Part shown: positions 10,401-22,393 of the stretch, one piece after another
How positions within the stretch are numbered: position 1 is the first letter of the stretch
How the letters are laid out: each line of letters begins with the position of its first letter
Assembly: GCF_001544575.2 (NCBI RefSeq)
Contig: NZ_FCNY02000005.1
Span: 368,333 to 432,332, forward strand
DNA from: Caballeronia cordobensis
Lineage (GTDB): Bacteria > Pseudomonadota > Gammaproteobacteria > Burkholderiales > Burkholderiaceae
Direction: 5' to 3'
Length of the DNA: 64,000 nucleotides
Translations under genes and position numbers: made by a program
Notes under the pieces: generated by a model
What the model saw: the letters and a program-made list of their open reading frames with translations, nothing else
Database searches by the model: none
What the model was told of the DNA's origin: nothing

Positions 10401-13400
10401 GCGCGCGGTCGGCAGCGCGGCGGCGAAGTTCGATCTCGCGTTCGAGCTCACCGCGCACGGCGGCGACGATGACGATCACGGCATCATCGAAGGGAGTCTG
10501 GAATTCGCCGCCGGCCTGTTCGCGCCGGCGACGGCCCGTCGCATGGCGGCCGCGTTGCAGCGCCTGCTCGACGAAGCCGTCGCCGATCCCGATACGCGCA
10601 TCGGGCGATATGCCGTGCTGGCGCCCGACGAGCGCGCCGCGATGCTCGCGCTGGGCGCGCCGGCGCGCGGGGAACGGCGCGAAGCGCAGTCGATTCCGCA
10701 GCGCTTCGCCGAGATCGCCGCGCGGCGGCCGCATGCCATCGCGTTGCGCGCGGGCGAGCGGGCGCTCACGTACGGCCAGCTCGATGCGATGTCGAATCGT
10801 CTCGCTCGCCGCCTCATGAAGCACGGCGTGGCGCGCGAAGCGCCCGTCGCGGTGGACATGGCGCGTTCGCTGGAACTGATCGTCGCGACACTGGCCATCG
10901 TCAAGGCGGGCGGCTCGTATCTGCCGCTGTACCGCGGGCATCCGCCGGAGCGCCGGCAACGCATGCTCGCCGACACGCGCACCGTGCTTCTGCTGCACGA
11001 CGCCGACACGGCGGAAGACGGGTCCGTGCCCGCGTTGCGCATCGAGCGCGCGATGCTCGACGAAGGCGACGGCAGCGCCCTCGGCATCGATATCCCGCCT
11101 CACGCGCGCTTCAACGTGATGTACACGTCCGGCTCGTCGGGGCAGCCGAAGGGCATCGAACTGACGCATATCGGTCTCGTCGATATGGCGCTGGATCTGC
11201 TGCACTTCGCGCCGCAGCGCGTGCTGTTCCAGTCGTCGTATGGCTTCGACGCGGGCAGCTACGAAATCTGGAGCGCGCTCTTGCGCGGCGACGAGCTCGT
11301 GGTCGCGTCGTGCGAGCAGTTGACGCCGGCGGATCTGCGCCGCGAAATCGCCGAACACGGCGTGCATAACATGCTTCTGACGACGAGCCTCTTCAATCTG
11401 CTCGTCACGGAAGACATCGAATGCCTGAACGGGCTGCGCGCCATTCTCACCGGCGGCGACACCGCGTCGGTCGCGAGCTTCCAGCGCGTCCTGCGGCGTT
11501 TCCCCGACATGATCCTGATGAACTGCTACGGCCCGACCGAGGCCAGCGTGTTCGTCACGGGTTTTCGCGCGACGCCTGAGCGGCCGTTGCAGCATCCCGT
11601 TCCCATCGGCACGCCGCGCGACTCGGCGCAGTTGCGCGTGCTCGACGACTTCCTGAACCCGTGCCCGGCCAGCGTCGCGGGCGATCTGTACATCGCCGGC
11701 GATGCGCTCGCGCGCGGCTATGTCGGCGCGGCGGGCCTCACGGCGGAACGCTTCGTCGCCGATCCTTACGGTGCGCCCGGCGCGCGCATGTACCGCACAG
11801 GCGATCTGGCGCGCTGGAACGAAGAGGGACAACTCGAATTCATCGGCCGCGCGGATCAGCAGGTGAAGATTCGCGGCCTGCGCATCGAGCTTGGTGAAAT
11901 CGAAACCGCGCTGTCCGAGCAGCCGTCGATCCGCGCGTGCGCGGTGCTGGCGCAGCAGGACGGCGTCGCCGCGAACCGGCTCGTGGCGTATGTCGTCGCT
12001 GGCGCGGACTTCGACGAAAGCCGCGTGCGCGCCGCACTCGGACAGCGGCTGCCCGACTACATGATGCCGGCGGGCTTCGTCAGGCTCGACCGGTTGCCGA
12101 TCACGCAGAACGGCAAGCTCGATCGCAGGGCGCTGCCCGCGTTTCAGGCGCGCACGCAGGCAACGCGGCCGCCCGCCACGCCACGCGAGGCGACGCTCGT
12201 CGGCCTGTTCATGGACGTGCTCGATCTCGCCGCCGCCGGCGCGGACGACAGCTTCTTCGCGCTCGGCGGCGACAGCATCCTGTCGATCCGGCTGGTGAGC
12301 CGCGCGCGCAAAGCCGGACTGGTGCTGACGCCGGCGGATGTCTTTCGCGAGAAGACGCCGGCCGCGCTCGCCGCCGTCGCGCGCGAACTGCGCAGCATCG
12401 AATACCCGGAAGACGCGTCGTGGCCGCGCCTGCCGCCGGGCGTGATCGCGTCCCTGCGCGCCGCCATTCCCGGCCTCGCCGATATCCTGCCGCTCGCGCC
12501 GCTTCAGGAAGGGCTGCTGTTCCACGCGCTGTACGACACGTCGGCGGCCGATCCGTACATCGTGCAACTGGTGCTGGCCTTCGAAGGCCATCTGGATCAG
12601 GCGCGCCTGCGCCGTGCCGTCGGCGCGCTGGTGCAGCGGCACGAAGCGCTGAGAGTGAGCTTTCACAGCGTCGATGGCCGCGTCGTGCAGGCGCTGCATG
12701 ACGTGGTCGAAACACCGTGGCGCGATGTCGATCTGCGCGGTGCGTCCGATCCACGCGAGGCGCTTGCGGCGTGGCTGGCCGAAGACCGCGCCGGCCGTTT
12801 CGACGTGACCTGCGCGCCCCTGCTGCGCGCCGCGCTCGTGCGGCTCGCGCCGGGCCGCCAGCGGCTGGTGCTGAGCCTGCATCATTTGCTGATCGATGGC
12901 TGGTCGATGCCCGTCATCGTCTCGGAGCTGATGCGTCTTTATGCGGGCGACGATCCCGGTCCCGCGCCGCCGCTGCGCGATCAGTTCGTCTGGCTGGCGC
13001 GGCAGGATCGCGAAGCCGCGCGCCACGCGTGGGCGAAGGCGCTCGCCGGTCTCGAAGGCCCGACGCGCCTCGTCGCGAACACGGATTCCGGCTCGCCCGC
13101 CGTGCGGCAGGCATCCGTCGCCGGAACGCTCGACGCGCACGCGACCGCGCGCCTCAGGGAATGCGCGCGCCAGCGCGGCCTGACGCTCGCCACCTTCGCG
13201 CAAGGCGCCTGGGCGATGCTGCTCGGGCACTGGACCGGACAACGGGATGTCGTCTTCGGCGTGACGGCGGCCGGACGCCCGGCCGAGCTGCAGGACATCG
13301 AGCGGCGCGTCGGGCTCTTCATCAACACCCTTCCGCTGCGGGTCACGCTGCGCGCCGGCGAAACGGTAGCGCAACTGCTCGGACGCATCCAGCAAGACCA

Positions 13401-16400
13401 GTCGGCCATGCTGCCGTATCAGCACATCGGACTGAACGAGGTGCAGGCGCTCGCGGGCCACGGCGAACTCTTCGACACGCTCGTGGTGTTCGAGAACTAT
13501 CCCGCCGCGCAGACGGAGGGGGAGATCGACGGCGTCGTGCTGCAAGGCATGACGATCGACGACGCCACGCACTATCCGGTCAGCCTGATGGTCACGCCCG
13601 GAACGGAGCTGGAGTTGCGCATCGACCATCGCGCGAACCGGGTATCCGGGCACGATGCGCGTCGGCTTCTGGCGATGCTCCTGCGCATTTTGCGCGCGAT
13701 GGCTGCGGAGCCCGACGCACTCGCCGCGCGCATCGACCTGATCGCCGACGATGAACGCGACGCCATCCGCCGATGGAACGCGACGGCGCAGCCCGTGGTG
13801 GCCCGCGACGATATCGCGGCGCGCTTCGGCGCTCAGGCCGCGCGCACGCCGGAAGCCATCGCGGTGGCGCAGGGTCCGGCGCGCCTGACCTACCGCGAAC
13901 TCGACCGGCGCTCGAACGCGCTAGCGCATTATCTGGCCGGCCGCGGCATCGGGCCGGAGCACATCGTCGCGCTCACGATGACGCGCACGCCCGACATCGT
14001 CGTCGCGATGCTCGGCGTGCTGAAAAGCGGCGCGGCCTATCTGCCGGTCGATCCGCACTATCCGCAGGCGCGCATCGCGGCGATGCTCGCGGATGCACGG
14101 CCATCGCTCCTGCTCGACGCGCTGCCCGCGCTTGCCGGCTGGCCGGCGGACCGGCTGCAGCGCGCCGTCGCGCCGGAGCATCCGGCGTACGTCATCTATA
14201 CGTCGGGCTCCAGCGGCACGCCGAAAGGCGTCGTGGTCACGCGCGCCGGCCTGCCGGGCCTCGTCGACGCGCAGGCCCGGCGCTTCGGCATCACGCCGGC
14301 CTCGCGCGTGCTGCAATTCGCGTCGCTCTCGTTCGATGCGGCCGTGTCGGAGATATTCGTCACGCTGCTGCGCGGCGCGCGCCTCGTCCTCGCCGATGCG
14401 GCGTTGATGTCGGCGGAGCGGCTCGCCGCGCTGATCCGCGCGGAGGGCGTGAACTGCGTGACGCTGCCGCCCGCGCTGCTTGCGGTGATGGACCCTGCGT
14501 CCATACCGGCTTCGTGCACCATCGTGACCGCGGGCGACGCCATTTCGCCGGAGACCGCCGCGCGATGGTCGAACGGACGGCGGCTGCTCAACGCCTATGG
14601 CCCGACGGAAGTCACCGTCTGCGCGACCATGAGCGACGACCTCGACGGCCTCGCCGCGCCGCCCATCGGCCGGCCGGTCGCGGGCAGCCGGGTTCATGTG
14701 CTCGATGCCTGCCTGCGGGCCTGCGCGATCGGTGTCACGGGCGAAATCTATGTGGCCGGAACGGGACTCGCACGCGGCTATCACGCGCGTCCCGATCTGA
14801 CGGCCGAGCGTTTTGTCGCCGATCCGTTCGGCGCGCCGGGCGCGCGGCTTTATCGCACGGGCGATCTCGGGCGCTGGCGCGCCGATGGCCAGCTCGACTT
14901 CCTCGGCCGCGCCGATCAGCAGATCAAGCTGCGCGGTTTTCGCATCGAGCCGGGCGACATCGAGGCGGCGCTCGCGCAGGAAGACGGCGTGCGCGCCTGC
15001 GCCGTGGCCGTGCGCGACACGCGGCTCGTCGCGTATATCGTGCCGGCCGCCGCGTTCGATGCGAATGCGCTGCGCGTGTTTGCGTCGCGGCGGCTGCCCG
15101 AATACATGGTGCCGGCGGCGTTCGTCGAACTGGAGACGCTGCCGCTCACGCCGAACGGCAAGCTCGATCGCCGCGCGCTGCCGTCGCCGCCGCGCGAGGC
15201 GGCATCGCCGTCGCGCGCGCCCGCGACGGACCGCGAAGCGCTGATCGCGCGGCTCTTCGCCGAGGTTCTCGAATGCGGCGGCGTTCAGCCCGACGACAGC
15301 TTCTTCACGCTCGGCGGCGACAGCATCCTGTCGATCCGCTTCGTGAGCCGCGCGCGCGCCGCCGGCCTCGATCTCAGTCCCGCCGATGTCTTCCGGCACA
15401 AGACGCCGGCCGCGCTCGCGCGGGTCGCGGGAACCGTCGCCGGCGCGCGCGCGGCCGCGCCGTCGACGCACGACGATGCGACGGGCCGCGTGCCCGCCAC
15501 GCCGATCATGCGCTGGCTCGCCGAGCGCGGCGGCCCGGCCACGGCGTTCAGCCAGTCCATGCTCGTCGCCGTGCCCGAGCGGATGCGCCGCGCGGCGCTC
15601 GTCCAGGCACTGCACGCGGTGATCGCGCGGCACGCGCTGCTGCGGGCTCGCCTCGTCGATGGCGAACTGGATGCCGGTTCGGTATCCGTCGAGGCGGACG
15701 CGCTCCTGCACGCGATCGACGCGCGAGGGCTCACGGACGCCGACATCGAGCGCGAAGCCGCCCGCGAGCGCGCGAACGCCGAGAACTGGCTCGCGCCGCG
15801 GCATGCACGGCTGCTGCGCGCCGTATGGTTCGACCGTGGCGAGCGCCCGGGGCGTCTGCTGCTGACCCTCCATCATTGCGTCGTGGATGGCGTGTCGTGG
15901 CGCATTCTGCTCGACGATCTCGCCGAAGCGCACACGCTCGCGGCGCGAGGCGAGCCGCCGCTCCTGCCGCCCGTGCCGACCTCCTTCCGGCGCTGGGCGC
16001 GGCACCTGCACGATGAAGCGCACGCGGCACGGCGCGTCGCGGAAGCCGAGCGCTGGCAACGGATCGTGTCCGCGCCAGCCCCGCTGCACGGCGCGCGTCC
16101 GCCCGGACCGAACGACACGCTCGCGACCGCGCGGCGCGTGAGCCTGCGGCTCGATGCGGCCACGACATCGCGCCTGCTGGGCGTCGTCCCGGCGCTGTTT
16201 CACGGCGGCGTCAACGACGTGCTCATCGCGGGCTACGCGCGCGCCGTGGCCGGATGGCGCAACGGCACGCGCACCGTCCTGCTCGATCTCGAAGGACACG
16301 GCCGCGAGCCGGGCGACAGCGGCCTCGACCTGTCGCAGACGGTCGGCTGGTTCACGTGCATGTATCCCGTGCGCATCGACGTTGAAAGCGATGAAGCGCC

Positions 16401-19400
16401 CGGCGCGCTGGTGAAGCGCGTCAAGGAAACGCTGCGCGGGCTGCCCGACAACGGCATCGGCTACGGGCTGCTCCGTTATCTCAACGCGCATACCGCCGCG
16501 GACCTGCAAGGCGCGCGGGCACAACTCTCGTTCAACTATCTCGGCCGCTTCGGACGTTCCGGCGGCGCGTGGTCGCCGCTCAACGGCCTGTCCTTCGAGG
16601 GCGGCGACGATCCCGATGCGCCTCTCTCTCACGCCATCGCGCTCGATGCGCAGGTGATCGAGGCCGACGACGGTCCGCGTCTCCATGCGCACTGGACCTT
16701 CGCCGGCGCGCTGTTCGACGACGACGCCATTCACGCGCTCGGCCAACGCTGGTTCGACGCCCTTCGCGACATCGCCACGCTCGAAGCCGGCGGCCTCACG
16801 CCATCGGATATCTGCGCCGATCTCACGCAGTCCGAGATCGAAGCGATCGAAGCCGCGACGCCCGATGCGCAGGACATCCTGCCGCTTTTGCCCTTGCAGG
16901 AGGGATTGCTGTTTCATTCGCAGTTCGATGCATCGGCGGCCGATCCTTATATCGCGCAGTTTTCGCTGGCGCTCGAAGGACCGCTCGACAGCGCCCGCCT
17001 GCGGGCCGCGGCGGATGCCCTGCTTGCGCGTCACGAAGCGTTGCGCGCCGCTATCCGCACGATCGGCGGCCGGCCGGTTCAGGTGATCGCCGCCGTGGCC
17101 GCCGCGCCGTGGCGCGACGCGGATGTCTCGGACGCAGCCGATGTGGCGGCGGCGCTGTCGGCGATCCTGGCGTCGGAGCGCGAGCGCCGTTTCGATGTCG
17201 AGCGTGCGCCGCTTGTGCGCTTCGTGCTTGTCCGGACCGGCCCGCGGCGGCATCGGCTCGTCATGACCAACCATCATCTGCTGCTGGATGGCTGGTCGAT
17301 GCCCGTCGTCGTGTCCGATCTGATGTCGCTCTACGCCGGCGAAACGCTGGGGCGCGGCTACCCGTTGCGCGATCAGCACGCCTGGCTGATGCGTCAGGAC
17401 GCGGCGGCCGCGCGCGCGGCGTGGCGCGAGGCGCTGCGCGGGCTCGACGCTCCGACGCGGCTCACGAGCCCGGCGCCCCCCGCGCGCGCGGGGGGCGTGC
17501 ACACGGAGCAGATCGATCTGCCCGACGCGCTCGCAGGCAGGCTTGCCGCGCTCGCGCAACGCCACGGAGCGACGCTGAGCACGATCCTTCAGGCGTGCTG
17601 GGCCGTGCTGCTCGCACGGCTCACGGGGCGCGAGGACATCGCGTTCGGCATCACCGTGTCGGGCCGTCCTCCGGAATTGCCGGACGTCGAGCGGCGCGTC
17701 GGCCTCTTCATCAACACGGTGCCGCTGAGAGTCAGGCTCGATCCCCGCGAGCGCTGGTCCGCGCTCTTTCGCCGCGTGCAGGCGGGTCACGCGGATCTGC
17801 TGCCGCATCAGCATCTCGGCCTGAACGACATTCTCGCGCTGTCCGGCCAGGCCGAATTGTTCGACACCTTGCTGATCGTCGAGAACTATCCGATGGACAG
17901 GCAGCGCATGGCGCAGGCATCGGACGGGCTTGCGATCGGCGGCATCGACGGCTACGACGGCACGCACTATCCCGTGACGCTCGTCGCGCTTCCGGGCGAG
18001 CGCCTCACGCTGCGTCTGGACCGCCGCACCGGCGCGAACGCGCCGCCCGCGCTGCTGGACAAGCTCGCGCGTCTGCTGGAGCGCGCCGCCGAAGCGCCGG
18101 AATCCGCGATCGCGGGCGGCGATCTGCTCGCACTCGCGGAAGCCGAATGCCTGCGCGCGTGGAACGACACTGCTCGCGCGACGCCCGCCGACGACATCGC
18201 GGCGCTCGTCTCGCAACAGGCGCGCCGCACGCCCGATGCCATCGCCGTCGAGCAGGGCGAACATCGCTGGACGTATGCCGATATCGAACGGCACTCGGCC
18301 GATTTCGCGCGCGTGCTGAATGCGCGAGGCATCGGCGCGGGCGATCTGGTCGCGCTGACCTTGCCGCGCACGCCGGAGATCGTCGTCGCGATGCTCGGCG
18401 TGCTCAAAAGCGGCGCGGCTTTCCTGCCGATCGATCCGCACTACCCGCAGGCGCGCATCGCGGCCATGCTCGCCGATGCCAGGCCGTCGCTGACCGTCGA
18501 GCGGCTGCCCGCGCATGACGCCGGCGCTGCGCCGCGCCACCCGGCCGCGCGTTCGCCCTGCGCGCTCGATCTCGCCTACGTGATCTACACGTCCGGCTCC
18601 ACCGGCACGCCCAAGGGCGTCGCCGTGACGCGCGCCGGGCTCGCCAACCTGCTCGCGTCGATGCAGGAGCGCATCGGCTTCGAGCCCGGCGATCGCCTGC
18701 TCGCGGTGACGACGCTCGGCTTCGACATCGCCTGTCTCGAATTGCTGGGTCCGCTGCTGGCGGGCGCGGCCATCGTGCTCGCCGCCGACAGCGACGTGAA
18801 GGATCCCCGGCGGCTCGCGCGCCTCGCTCACGAGGCCCGCGCCAGCGTCATGCAGGCGACGCCCACGCTCTGGGACGCGATGCTCGCCGAAGCGAGCGGG
18901 CAAACGGCCTTCCGGCTGGCGCTGACGGGGGGCGAGACGCTGCCCGCGCATCTCGCGGCACGCCTGCGAGCGCACGCGCGCCGCGTCATCAATGTCTACG
19001 GGCCGACGGAAACCACGGTCTGGTCGACGTCGGGCGAACTGGCGGCGACGGACGCCGAACCGTCCATCGGACGGCCGCTTGCGAACACGCGCGTCTACGT
19101 GCTCGACCGCTGGCTCGGCCGTTGCCCGCCGGAAACGGTGGGCGAGCTGTATATCGCGGGGCGCGGACTCGCGCGCGGCTATACCGGCCGCGCGGATCTG
19201 ACCGCCGAACGCTTCGTCGCGGACCCGTTCGGCGAACCGGGCGATCGCATGTACCGCACCGGCGATCTCGCGCGCTGGTCCGCCGATGGCCGGTTGCACT
19301 GCCTCGGCCGTGCGGATCATCAGGTGAAGATTCGCGGCTTTCGCGTCGAACTGGGCGAAGTGGAAGCGGCGTTGCGCGCGCAGGCGCACGTGCGCGACTG

Positions 19401-20643
19401 CGCCGTTGCGATGGCGAACGGGCAGCTCACCGCCTATGTGGTGGCCAGCGCCGCATTCGTCGAAGCCGACGCGCGCGCCGCGCTCGCCCGCGGCCTGCCC
19501 GGGCACATGATGCCCGCGAGCTTCACGACGCTCGAACGCCTGCCCGTGACGCTGAACGGCAAGCTCGACCGCGCCGCCCTGCCCGCGCCCGAACGCGCGC
19601 CGCGACCTTTCCGGGCGCCGCGCACCGCCCGCGAGGCTGAGCTTGCGCGCCTGTTCGCGCAAGCGCTGGAACTCGACGCCGTGTCGATCGACGACAACTT
19701 CTTTGCGCTCGGCGGACATTCGCTGCGCGCGGCGCGCCTCGTCAATCGTATCCGCGACCGCATGGGCGCCGACCTCGGCATTCGCGCGCTGTTCGAAGCG
19801 CCGACCGTCGCGCTGCTCGGCGAGCGGCTGCACGGGCATCGCGCCGCCGATGCGCTCGCGCCCCTGCTCCCGCTGCAGCGCGCCACGGCCGCCGCGCCGC
19901 TTTTCTGCGTGCATCCCGGCTACGGCCTGAGCTGGTGCTACGCGACGCTGATTCCGCATCTCGGCGTCGATGTGCCGCTGTACGGCCTGCAATCGCCGCT
20001 GCTCAGCGGGGAACACGCCCCGCATTCGGTAGCCGGGCTCGCCGACCGCTATATCGCCCACATCCGCGCGATCCAGCCGCGCGGTCCCTATCGGCTGATG
20101 GGATGGTCGTTCGGCGGGCTCGTCGCGCATCAGATCGCATCGAGTCTCGAAGCAGAGGGCGAGACCGTCACCCATGTCGTGCTGCTCGACAGCCGCCTGA
20201 ACGGCGAGGCGCGGCACGAACCGGCCGCCGCGGCCGGACATCTGCGCAACGTGCTGGCGATGATCGGCTATCCGCACGCCGAGGCGTCGCACGGCGCGTT
20301 GCGATGGGACCGCGTGATGGCGCATATGCGCGCCATCGAAAGCCCGCTCGCGCACATTCCCGAAAGCGCGCTGCCCGCGCTGGTCGAGGCGGCCGCGTGC
20401 CACGCAACGCTTGCCGCCTCGTTCCGCCCCGCGCCGCTCAGCGCGCCGATGACCTACGTGCGCGCGACAGCGCTGCCGCCGATCGACGGGTCGCTGCGCG
20501 AATGGCGCGCAAGCGCGCGAGGCGCGCTCGACGTGATCGATGTGCCCTGCGAACATGACCACATGATGCAAGCCGACGCGCTGACCGTCATCGGGCCGGT
20601 CATTCGCGATCTCTTTGCCAAACGGGTGAGCCAAAGTGAATGA
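7417..20643 (+). CDS. Four-module non-ribosomal peptide synthetase with terminal thioesterase
   Basis: 4,408 residues, ordered A1-T1-C2-A2-T2-C3-A3-T3-E3-C4-A4-T4-TE. Landmarks: YTSGSTG of A1 near 180; carrier serines 566, 1620, 2636 and 4102; HHxxxDG motifs at 754 (C2), 1822 (C3), 2819 (E3, VVDGVSW) and 3286 (C4); E3 also has [16 protein letters not shown] and FNYLG; thioesterase GWSFGG with Ser4231. It has no N-terminal C domain, so it can initiate. Pocket residues aligned by eye to GrsA are A1 I-D-T-P-I-S-F-G-D (beta-amino-acid-like), A2 D-A-Y-L-L-G-C-V-F (unassigned, probably non-polar), A3 D-A-S-T-V-A-A-V-C (the tyrosine type I remember) and A4 D-I-L-Q-L-G-V-V-W (glycine-like). Predicted product: a tetrapeptide with D-Tyr at position three, released by hydrolysis or cyclisation. 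C3 and C4 both carry the [10 protein letters not shown] type of start known from domains that accept a D-residue. Confidence 0.95.
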   Translation: MDALTGHIGDGHGEARWSASELAALTVCDLLERQAARTPANAALVQGARLMSYAELNARARRLADQLAARGLGPGDIVAIALPRSFHMVQAILGVLGCGAAYLPLDPDYPQDRLAFMSRDARPACLLTSSELATGLAEIAQGIPLLHLVDLPGNDRPARHAARDRIGRLPQPLDAAYVIYTSGSTGRPKGVVGLHAGLVNRLCWVAETYAFAPGETVLAKSSMSFIDGATELLAPLIAGATVALADARAARDPSLLAADIARFGIGRITVVPSLLAALLDQADHAALDQCPLWICSGETLPPALARRFAAAAPHARLVNFYGSSEASGDSLHAVATVENDAPVGQPVWNTSAYVLDECVRRCAVGEAGELYLAGAGLARGYLGQPGLTAERFLADPFGAPGARMYRTGDRARLRDDGDIDYLGRADRQIKIRGFRVEPGEIEAALFAQQGVAAAAVIAQEDAPGGTRLVAYVVPAPGYDESALRAALARRIPDYMLPSTFAAVSALPLLPNGKLDRAALPDARRETSGGRAGRTPLEIELARLFAAVLRMDSVGVRDDFFARGGHSLLAARLANQIRSVLQVDVSVGDVFQAPTVERLAALLAGGGARRARLTADASSRRDGLSAGQQGLWFLARLGTGTAATAYNLPFAFDLAGPLDESALRLALGDVIVRHESLRTRFRYGESGLQAQVLAPDELAGLDAPLVVTEVTPDDDLEHHVASEIRTPFDLERGMPFRARLLRRTPDQAVLLFDFHHIAFDGASLAPFLRDLSAAYAARLAGSPPRWTPLPVQYADYVNWQRTLLGPADAANGLARRQLAYWRDALAGLPDELPLPRAHARTAEAMSRAERVEMRFDASFHRRAARFAQAHHVTLFMVLQTGLVAVLRRFGAGADVVVGTPGEGRFDEQLKDLVGYFANSLVLRVDAGGDPTFRELLQRVRATDLAAYANQDAPFASIVEALNPERSDARHPLFQVALTLEYRDDSTLALDGVTATPRAVGSAAAKFDLAFELTAHGGDDDDHGIIEGSLEFAAGLFAPATARRMAAALQRLLDEAVADPDTRIGRYAVLAPDERAAMLALGAPARGERREAQSIPQRFAEIAARRPHAIALRAGERALTYGQLDAMSNRLARRLMKHGVAREAPVAVDMARSLELIVATLAIVKAGGSYLPLYRGHPPERRQRMLADTRTVLLLHDADTAEDGSVPALRIERAMLDEGDGSALGIDIPPHARFNVMYTSGSSGQPKGIELTHIGLVDMALDLLHFAPQRVLFQSSYGFDAGSYEIWSALLRGDELVVASCEQLTPADLRREIAEHGVHNMLLTTSLFNLLVTEDIECLNGLRAILTGGDTASVASFQRVLRRFPDMILMNCYGPTEASVFVTGFRATPERPLQHPVPIGTPRDSAQLRVLDDFLNPCPASVAGDLYIAGDALARGYVGAAGLTAERFVADPYGAPGARMYRTGDLARWNEEGQLEFIGRADQQVKIRGLRIELGEIETALSEQPSIRACAVLAQQDGVAANRLVAYVVAGADFDESRVRAALGQRLPDYMMPAGFVRLDRLPITQNGKLDRRALPAFQARTQATRPPATPREATLVGLFMDVLDLAAAGADDSFFALGGDSILSIRLVSRARKAGLVLTPADVFREKTPAALAAVARELRSIEYPEDASWPRLPPGVIASLRAAIPGLADILPLAPLQEGLLFHALYDTSAADPYIVQLVLAFEGHLDQARLRRAVGALVQRHEALRVSFHSVDGRVVQALHDVVETPWRDVDLRGASDPREALAAWLAEDRAGRFDVTCAPLLRAALVRLAPGRQRLVLSLHHLLIDGWSMPVIVSELMRLYAGDDPGPAPPLRDQFVWLARQDREAARHAWAKALAGLEGPTRLVANTDSGSPAVRQASVAGTLDAHATARLRECARQRGLTLATFAQGAWAMLLGHWTGQRDVVFGVTAAGRPAELQDIERRVGLFINTLPLRVTLRAGETVAQLLGRIQQDQSAMLPYQHIGLNEVQALAGHGELFDTLVVFENYPAAQTEGEIDGVVLQGMTIDDATHYPVSLMVTPGTELELRIDHRANRVSGHDARRLLAMLLRILRAMAAEPDALAARIDLIADDERDAIRRWNATAQPVVARDDIAARFGAQAARTPEAIAVAQGPARLTYRELDRRSNALAHYLAGRGIGPEHIVALTMTRTPDIVVAMLGVLKSGAAYLPVDPHYPQARIAAMLADARPSLLLDALPALAGWPADRLQRAVAPEHPAYVIYTSGSSGTPKGVVVTRAGLPGLVDAQARRFGITPASRVLQFASLSFDAAVSEIFVTLLRGARLVLADAALMSAERLAALIRAEGVNCVTLPPALLAVMDPASIPASCTIVTAGDAISPETAARWSNGRRLLNAYGPTEVTVCATMSDDLDGLAAPPIGRPVAGSRVHVLDACLRACAIGVTGEIYVAGTGLARGYHARPDLTAERFVADPFGAPGARLYRTGDLGRWRADGQLDFLGRADQQIKLRGFRIEPGDIEAALAQEDGVRACAVAVRDTRLVAYIVPAAAFDANALRVFASRRLPEYMVPAAFVELETLPLTPNGKLDRRALPSPPREAASPSRAPATDREALIARLFAEVLECGGVQPDDSFFTLGGDSILSIRFVSRARAAGLDLSPADVFRHKTPAALARVAGTVAGARAAAPSTHDDATGRVPATPIMRWLAERGGPATAFSQSMLVAVPERMRRAALVQALHAVIARHALLRARLVDGELDAGSVSVEADALLHAIDARGLTDADIEREAARERANAENWLAPRHARLLRAVWFDRGERPGRLLLTLHHCVVDGVSWRILLDDLAEAHTLAARGEPPLLPPVPTSFRRWARHLHDEAHAARRVAEAERWQRIVSAPAPLHGARPPGPNDTLATARRVSLRLDAATTSRLLGVVPALFHGGVNDVLIAGYARAVAGWRNGTRTVLLDLEGHGREPGDSGLDLSQTVGWFTCMYPVRIDVESDEAPGALVKRVKETLRGLPDNGIGYGLLRYLNAHTAADLQGARAQLSFNYLGRFGRSGGAWSPLNGLSFEGGDDPDAPLSHAIALDAQVIEADDGPRLHAHWTFAGALFDDDAIHALGQRWFDALRDIATLEAGGLTPSDICADLTQSEIEAIEAATPDAQDILPLLPLQEGLLFHSQFDASAADPYIAQFSLALEGPLDSARLRAAADALLARHEALRAAIRTIGGRPVQVIAAVAAAPWRDADVSDAADVAAALSAILASERERRFDVERAPLVRFVLVRTGPRRHRLVMTNHHLLLDGWSMPVVVSDLMSLYAGETLGRGYPLRDQHAWLMRQDAAAARAAWREALRGLDAPTRLTSPAPPARAGGVHTEQIDLPDALAGRLAALAQRHGATLSTILQACWAVLLARLTGREDIAFGITVSGRPPELPDVERRVGLFINTVPLRVRLDPRERWSALFRRVQAGHADLLPHQHLGLNDILALSGQAELFDTLLIVENYPMDRQRMAQASDGLAIGGIDGYDGTHYPVTLVALPGERLTLRLDRRTGANAPPALLDKLARLLERAAEAPESAIAGGDLLALAEAECLRAWNDTARATPADDIAALVSQQARRTPDAIAVEQGEHRWTYADIERHSADFARVLNARGIGAGDLVALTLPRTPEIVVAMLGVLKSGAAFLPIDPHYPQARIAAMLADARPSLTVERLPAHDAGAAPRHPAARSPCALDLAYVIYTSGSTGTPKGVAVTRAGLANLLASMQERIGFEPGDRLLAVTTLGFDIACLELLGPLLAGAAIVLAADSDVKDPRRLARLAHEARASVMQATPTLWDAMLAEASGQTAFRLALTGGETLPAHLAARLRAHARRVINVYGPTETTVWSTSGELAATDAEPSIGRPLANTRVYVLDRWLGRCPPETVGELYIAGRGLARGYTGRADLTAERFVADPFGEPGDRMYRTGDLARWSADGRLHCLGRADHQVKIRGFRVELGEVEAALRAQAHVRDCAVAMANGQLTAYVVASAAFVEADARAALARGLPGHMMPASFTTLERLPVTLNGKLDRAALPAPERAPRPFRAPRTAREAELARLFAQALELDAVSIDDNFFALGGHSLRAARLVNRIRDRMGADLGIRALFEAPTVALLGERLHGHRAADALAPLLPLQRATAAAPLFCVHPGYGLSWCYATLIPHLGVDVPLYGLQSPLLSGEHAPHSVAGLADRYIAHIRAIQPRGPYRLMGWSFGGLVAHQIASSLEAEGETVTHVVLLDSRLNGEARHEPAAAAGHLRNVLAMIGYPHAEASHGALRWDRVMAHMRAIESPLAHIPESALPALVEAAACHATLAASFRPAPLSAPMTYVRATALPPIDGSLREWRASARGALDVIDVPCEHDHMMQADALTVIGPVIRDLFAKRVSQSE
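13996..14109 (+). repeat. Near-identical segment in A3, copy 1 (copy 2 in A4)
   Basis: A 114-base stretch covering the A2-core region of adenylation domain 3. It aligns without gaps to 18379-18492 in adenylation domain 4, with 102 of 114 bases identical by hand count. It encodes a segment beginning [14 protein letters not shown] and ending MLADARPSL in both. Modules 1 and 2 differ clearly here, so the match suggests duplication or gene conversion between modules 3 and 4. Confidence 0.75.
17474..17497. repeat. Perfect 24-base all-G/C palindrome inside the synthetase gene
   Basis: Every one of the 12 base pairs matches: six Cs, an alternating CG core and six Gs, flanked by CG on each side. It falls in the linker of the C4 domain and encodes the Pro/Ala/Arg/Gly run in [13 protein letters not shown]. 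It is able to form a cruciform or mRNA hairpin and its alternating core favours Z-DNA. Confidence 0.8.
18379..18492 (+). repeat. Near-identical segment in A4, copy 2
   Basis: Partner of the 114-base segment at 13996-14109 (12 mismatches, no gaps). Most differences are synonymous; the residue changes are Y/F and V/I. Confidence 0.75.
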
Positions 20644-22156
20644 GCTATCTCGGCATCTGGCGGCGCGGCCCCTGACCGGCCGTGCCTTCATGGACAGCTT
20701 GCAGGACGGGCGCGACGTCTTCTTCAACGGCGAGCGCATCGACGATATCGCCGCGCATCCGGCCTTTCGCAACAGCGCGCGCTCGCTTGCGCGGCTCTAC
20801 GACGCGCTGCACGACCCGGCGCATCGGAGCGGGCTCACCTGCGCGACGGACACGCGAAACGGCGGTTTCACGCATCGCTATTTCCGGCATGCGAGAAGCG
20901 CGGACGATCTCGCCGGCCAGCAGCAGGCCATCGCGGACTGGGCGCGGCTCACGTATGGCTGGATGGGACGCACGCCGGACTACAAGGCGTCGATCATGAA
21001 CACGCTCGACATCAACGCCGACTACTACGGCGCGCATGCCGGCAACGCCCGGCAATGGCACCGGTTCGCGCAGGAAAGCGTGCCGTTCCTGAACCACGCG
21101 CTCGCCAATCCGCCGATCGACCGCGCGCGGCCGGAGCACGCACAGGACGTGTACATCCATATCGACGAAGAAACCGACGGCGGCCTCGTCATCTCGGGTG
21201 CGAAAGTCGTCGCGACCTCGGCTGCGTTTACGCACTACACGTTTCTCAGCCATCACGCGGGCATCGCGAAGAGCGACAAGAGCCGCGCCGTGATGTTCTT
21301 CACGCCCATGAACGCGCCCGGCCTGAAGCTGATTTGCCGCAATTCCTACGAGTATCAGGCGGTGCAATGCGCCAGCCCGTTCGACGCGCCCCTCAGTTCC
21401 CGCTTCGATGAAAACGACGCCATCCTGATTCTCGATCGCGTGTTCGTGCCGTGGGAAAACGTGCTGAGCCACGGCGTCGACGCGATGCCGCCGGATTTTC
21501 CGGTCGCCTCCGGATTCATGCATGGCACGAGCTTTCACGGCTGCACGCGCTTTGCCGTGAAGCTGGATTTCCTTACGGGCCTGTTGTCGAAGGCGCTGCA
21601 TGTCACGAGCGGCGACGAGTTCCGCGGCAATCAGGTCATGCTCGGCGAAGTCATCGCGCTGCGTCACATGTTCTGGTCGCTGTCCAACACGATGGCGCGC
21701 CAGCCCGATCGCTGGGTCGGCGGCGCGGTGCTGCCGAACCTGCATGCGGCGCTTGCGTATCGCTCGCTCGCGCCCGATGCTTATGGGCGCATCAAGGAAA
21801 TCGTGCACAAGATCGTCGCGTCCGCGCTGATCTATCTGCCCTCGTCCACGCGCGACTTCGACAATCCCGAGATCGACCGGTATCTGTCGCGCTATGTGCG
21901 CGGCTCGAACGGCATCGGCCACCGGGAGCGCATCAAGCTGATGAAGCTGATGTGGGACGCCGTCGGCACGGAGTTCGCGGGCCGTCACGAACTCTACGAA
22001 CGCAACTACATGGGCAGCCACGAAGAAGTGAAGGTGCATCTGCAGGCCATGGCCGCGGCGGACGGCTCGCTCGCGCAGATGACGGATCTGGTCGACCGGT
22101 GCATGGCCGACTACGATGAGAACGGATGGGTCGATCCCGTCTGGAAAACGCCGTGA
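20636..22156 (+). CDS. 4-hydroxyphenylacetate 3-hydroxylase (HpaB)-family flavin monooxygenase
   Basis: A 506-residue enzyme of the two-component FADH2-dependent HpaB family, which ortho-hydroxylates phenols to catechols. Seen: N-terminal [25 protein letters not shown], the acyl-CoA-dehydrogenase-like core ([40 protein letters not shown]), and a C-terminal helical domain; length fits. It starts with GTG and overlaps the synthetase stop by eight bases with GGGTGAG upstream, so translation is coupled. Family members such as SgcC act on carrier-bound tyrosine derivatives. With module 3 predicted to load Tyr, ring hydroxylation to a DOPA-type catechol is a reasonable inference. No flavin reductase partner is encoded nearby, so one must come from elsewhere. 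Confidence 0.9.
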   Translation: MNELSRHLAARPLTGRAFMDSLQDGRDVFFNGERIDDIAAHPAFRNSARSLARLYDALHDPAHRSGLTCATDTRNGGFTHRYFRHARSADDLAGQQQAIADWARLTYGWMGRTPDYKASIMNTLDINADYYGAHAGNARQWHRFAQESVPFLNHALANPPIDRARPEHAQDVYIHIDEETDGGLVISGAKVVATSAAFTHYTFLSHHAGIAKSDKSRAVMFFTPMNAPGLKLICRNSYEYQAVQCASPFDAPLSSRFDENDAILILDRVFVPWENVLSHGVDAMPPDFPVASGFMHGTSFHGCTRFAVKLDFLTGLLSKALHVTSGDEFRGNQVMLGEVIALRHMFWSLSNTMARQPDRWVGGAVLPNLHAALAYRSLAPDAYGRIKEIVHKIVASALIYLPSSTRDFDNPEIDRYLSRYVRGSNGIGHRERIKLMKLMWDAVGTEFAGRHELYERNYMGSHEEVKVHLQAMAAADGSLAQMTDLVDRCMADYDENGWVDPVWKTP

Positions 22157-22169
22157 CAGCGAGGACGAC

Positions 22170-22373
22170 ATGAATCCATTCGACGATGAAAACGGCGCGT
22201 TCCTCGTGCTGTGCAATGATGAAGGACAGCATTCGCTATGGCCGTCGTTCGCGCCGGTGCCAGCGGGATGGGAAAGCGTGTTCGGCGTGGCGGCGCGCGA
22301 GGCGTGCGTGGCCTATATCAACGAGAACTGGACCGACATCCGGCCAGCCAGCCTGCGGCGCGACGCGCCGTAG
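22170..22373 (+). CDS. MbtH-like protein
   Basis: A 67-residue MbtH-family protein, a small partner that binds adenylation domains and is often needed for their solubility and activity. The family pattern is complete: [33 protein letters not shown] and [11 protein letters not shown]. The ATG at 22170 is chosen because NPFD normally follows within one or two residues of the start and GAGG precedes it; the frame is open further upstream but without family sequence. It lies 13 bases after the hydroxylase gene and 20 before the exporter gene, clearly in the operon. Confidence 0.95.
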   Translation: MNPFDDENGAFLVLCNDEGQHSLWPSFAPVPAGWESVFGVAAREACVAYINENWTDIRPASLRRDAP

Positions 22374-22393
22374 CAAGGGGAACCCAGGCACAC

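Noticed and set aside
9304..13653. Antisense open frame of 1,449 codons on minus
   Set aside because: Same reason: a shadow of the synthetase frame, which has full domain motifs on plus.
13921..20772. Antisense open frame of 2,283 codons on minus
   Set aside because: It lies opposite the large synthetase, has Arg/His-rich low-information sequence and no domain. High-GC coding DNA commonly leaves such open antisense frames.
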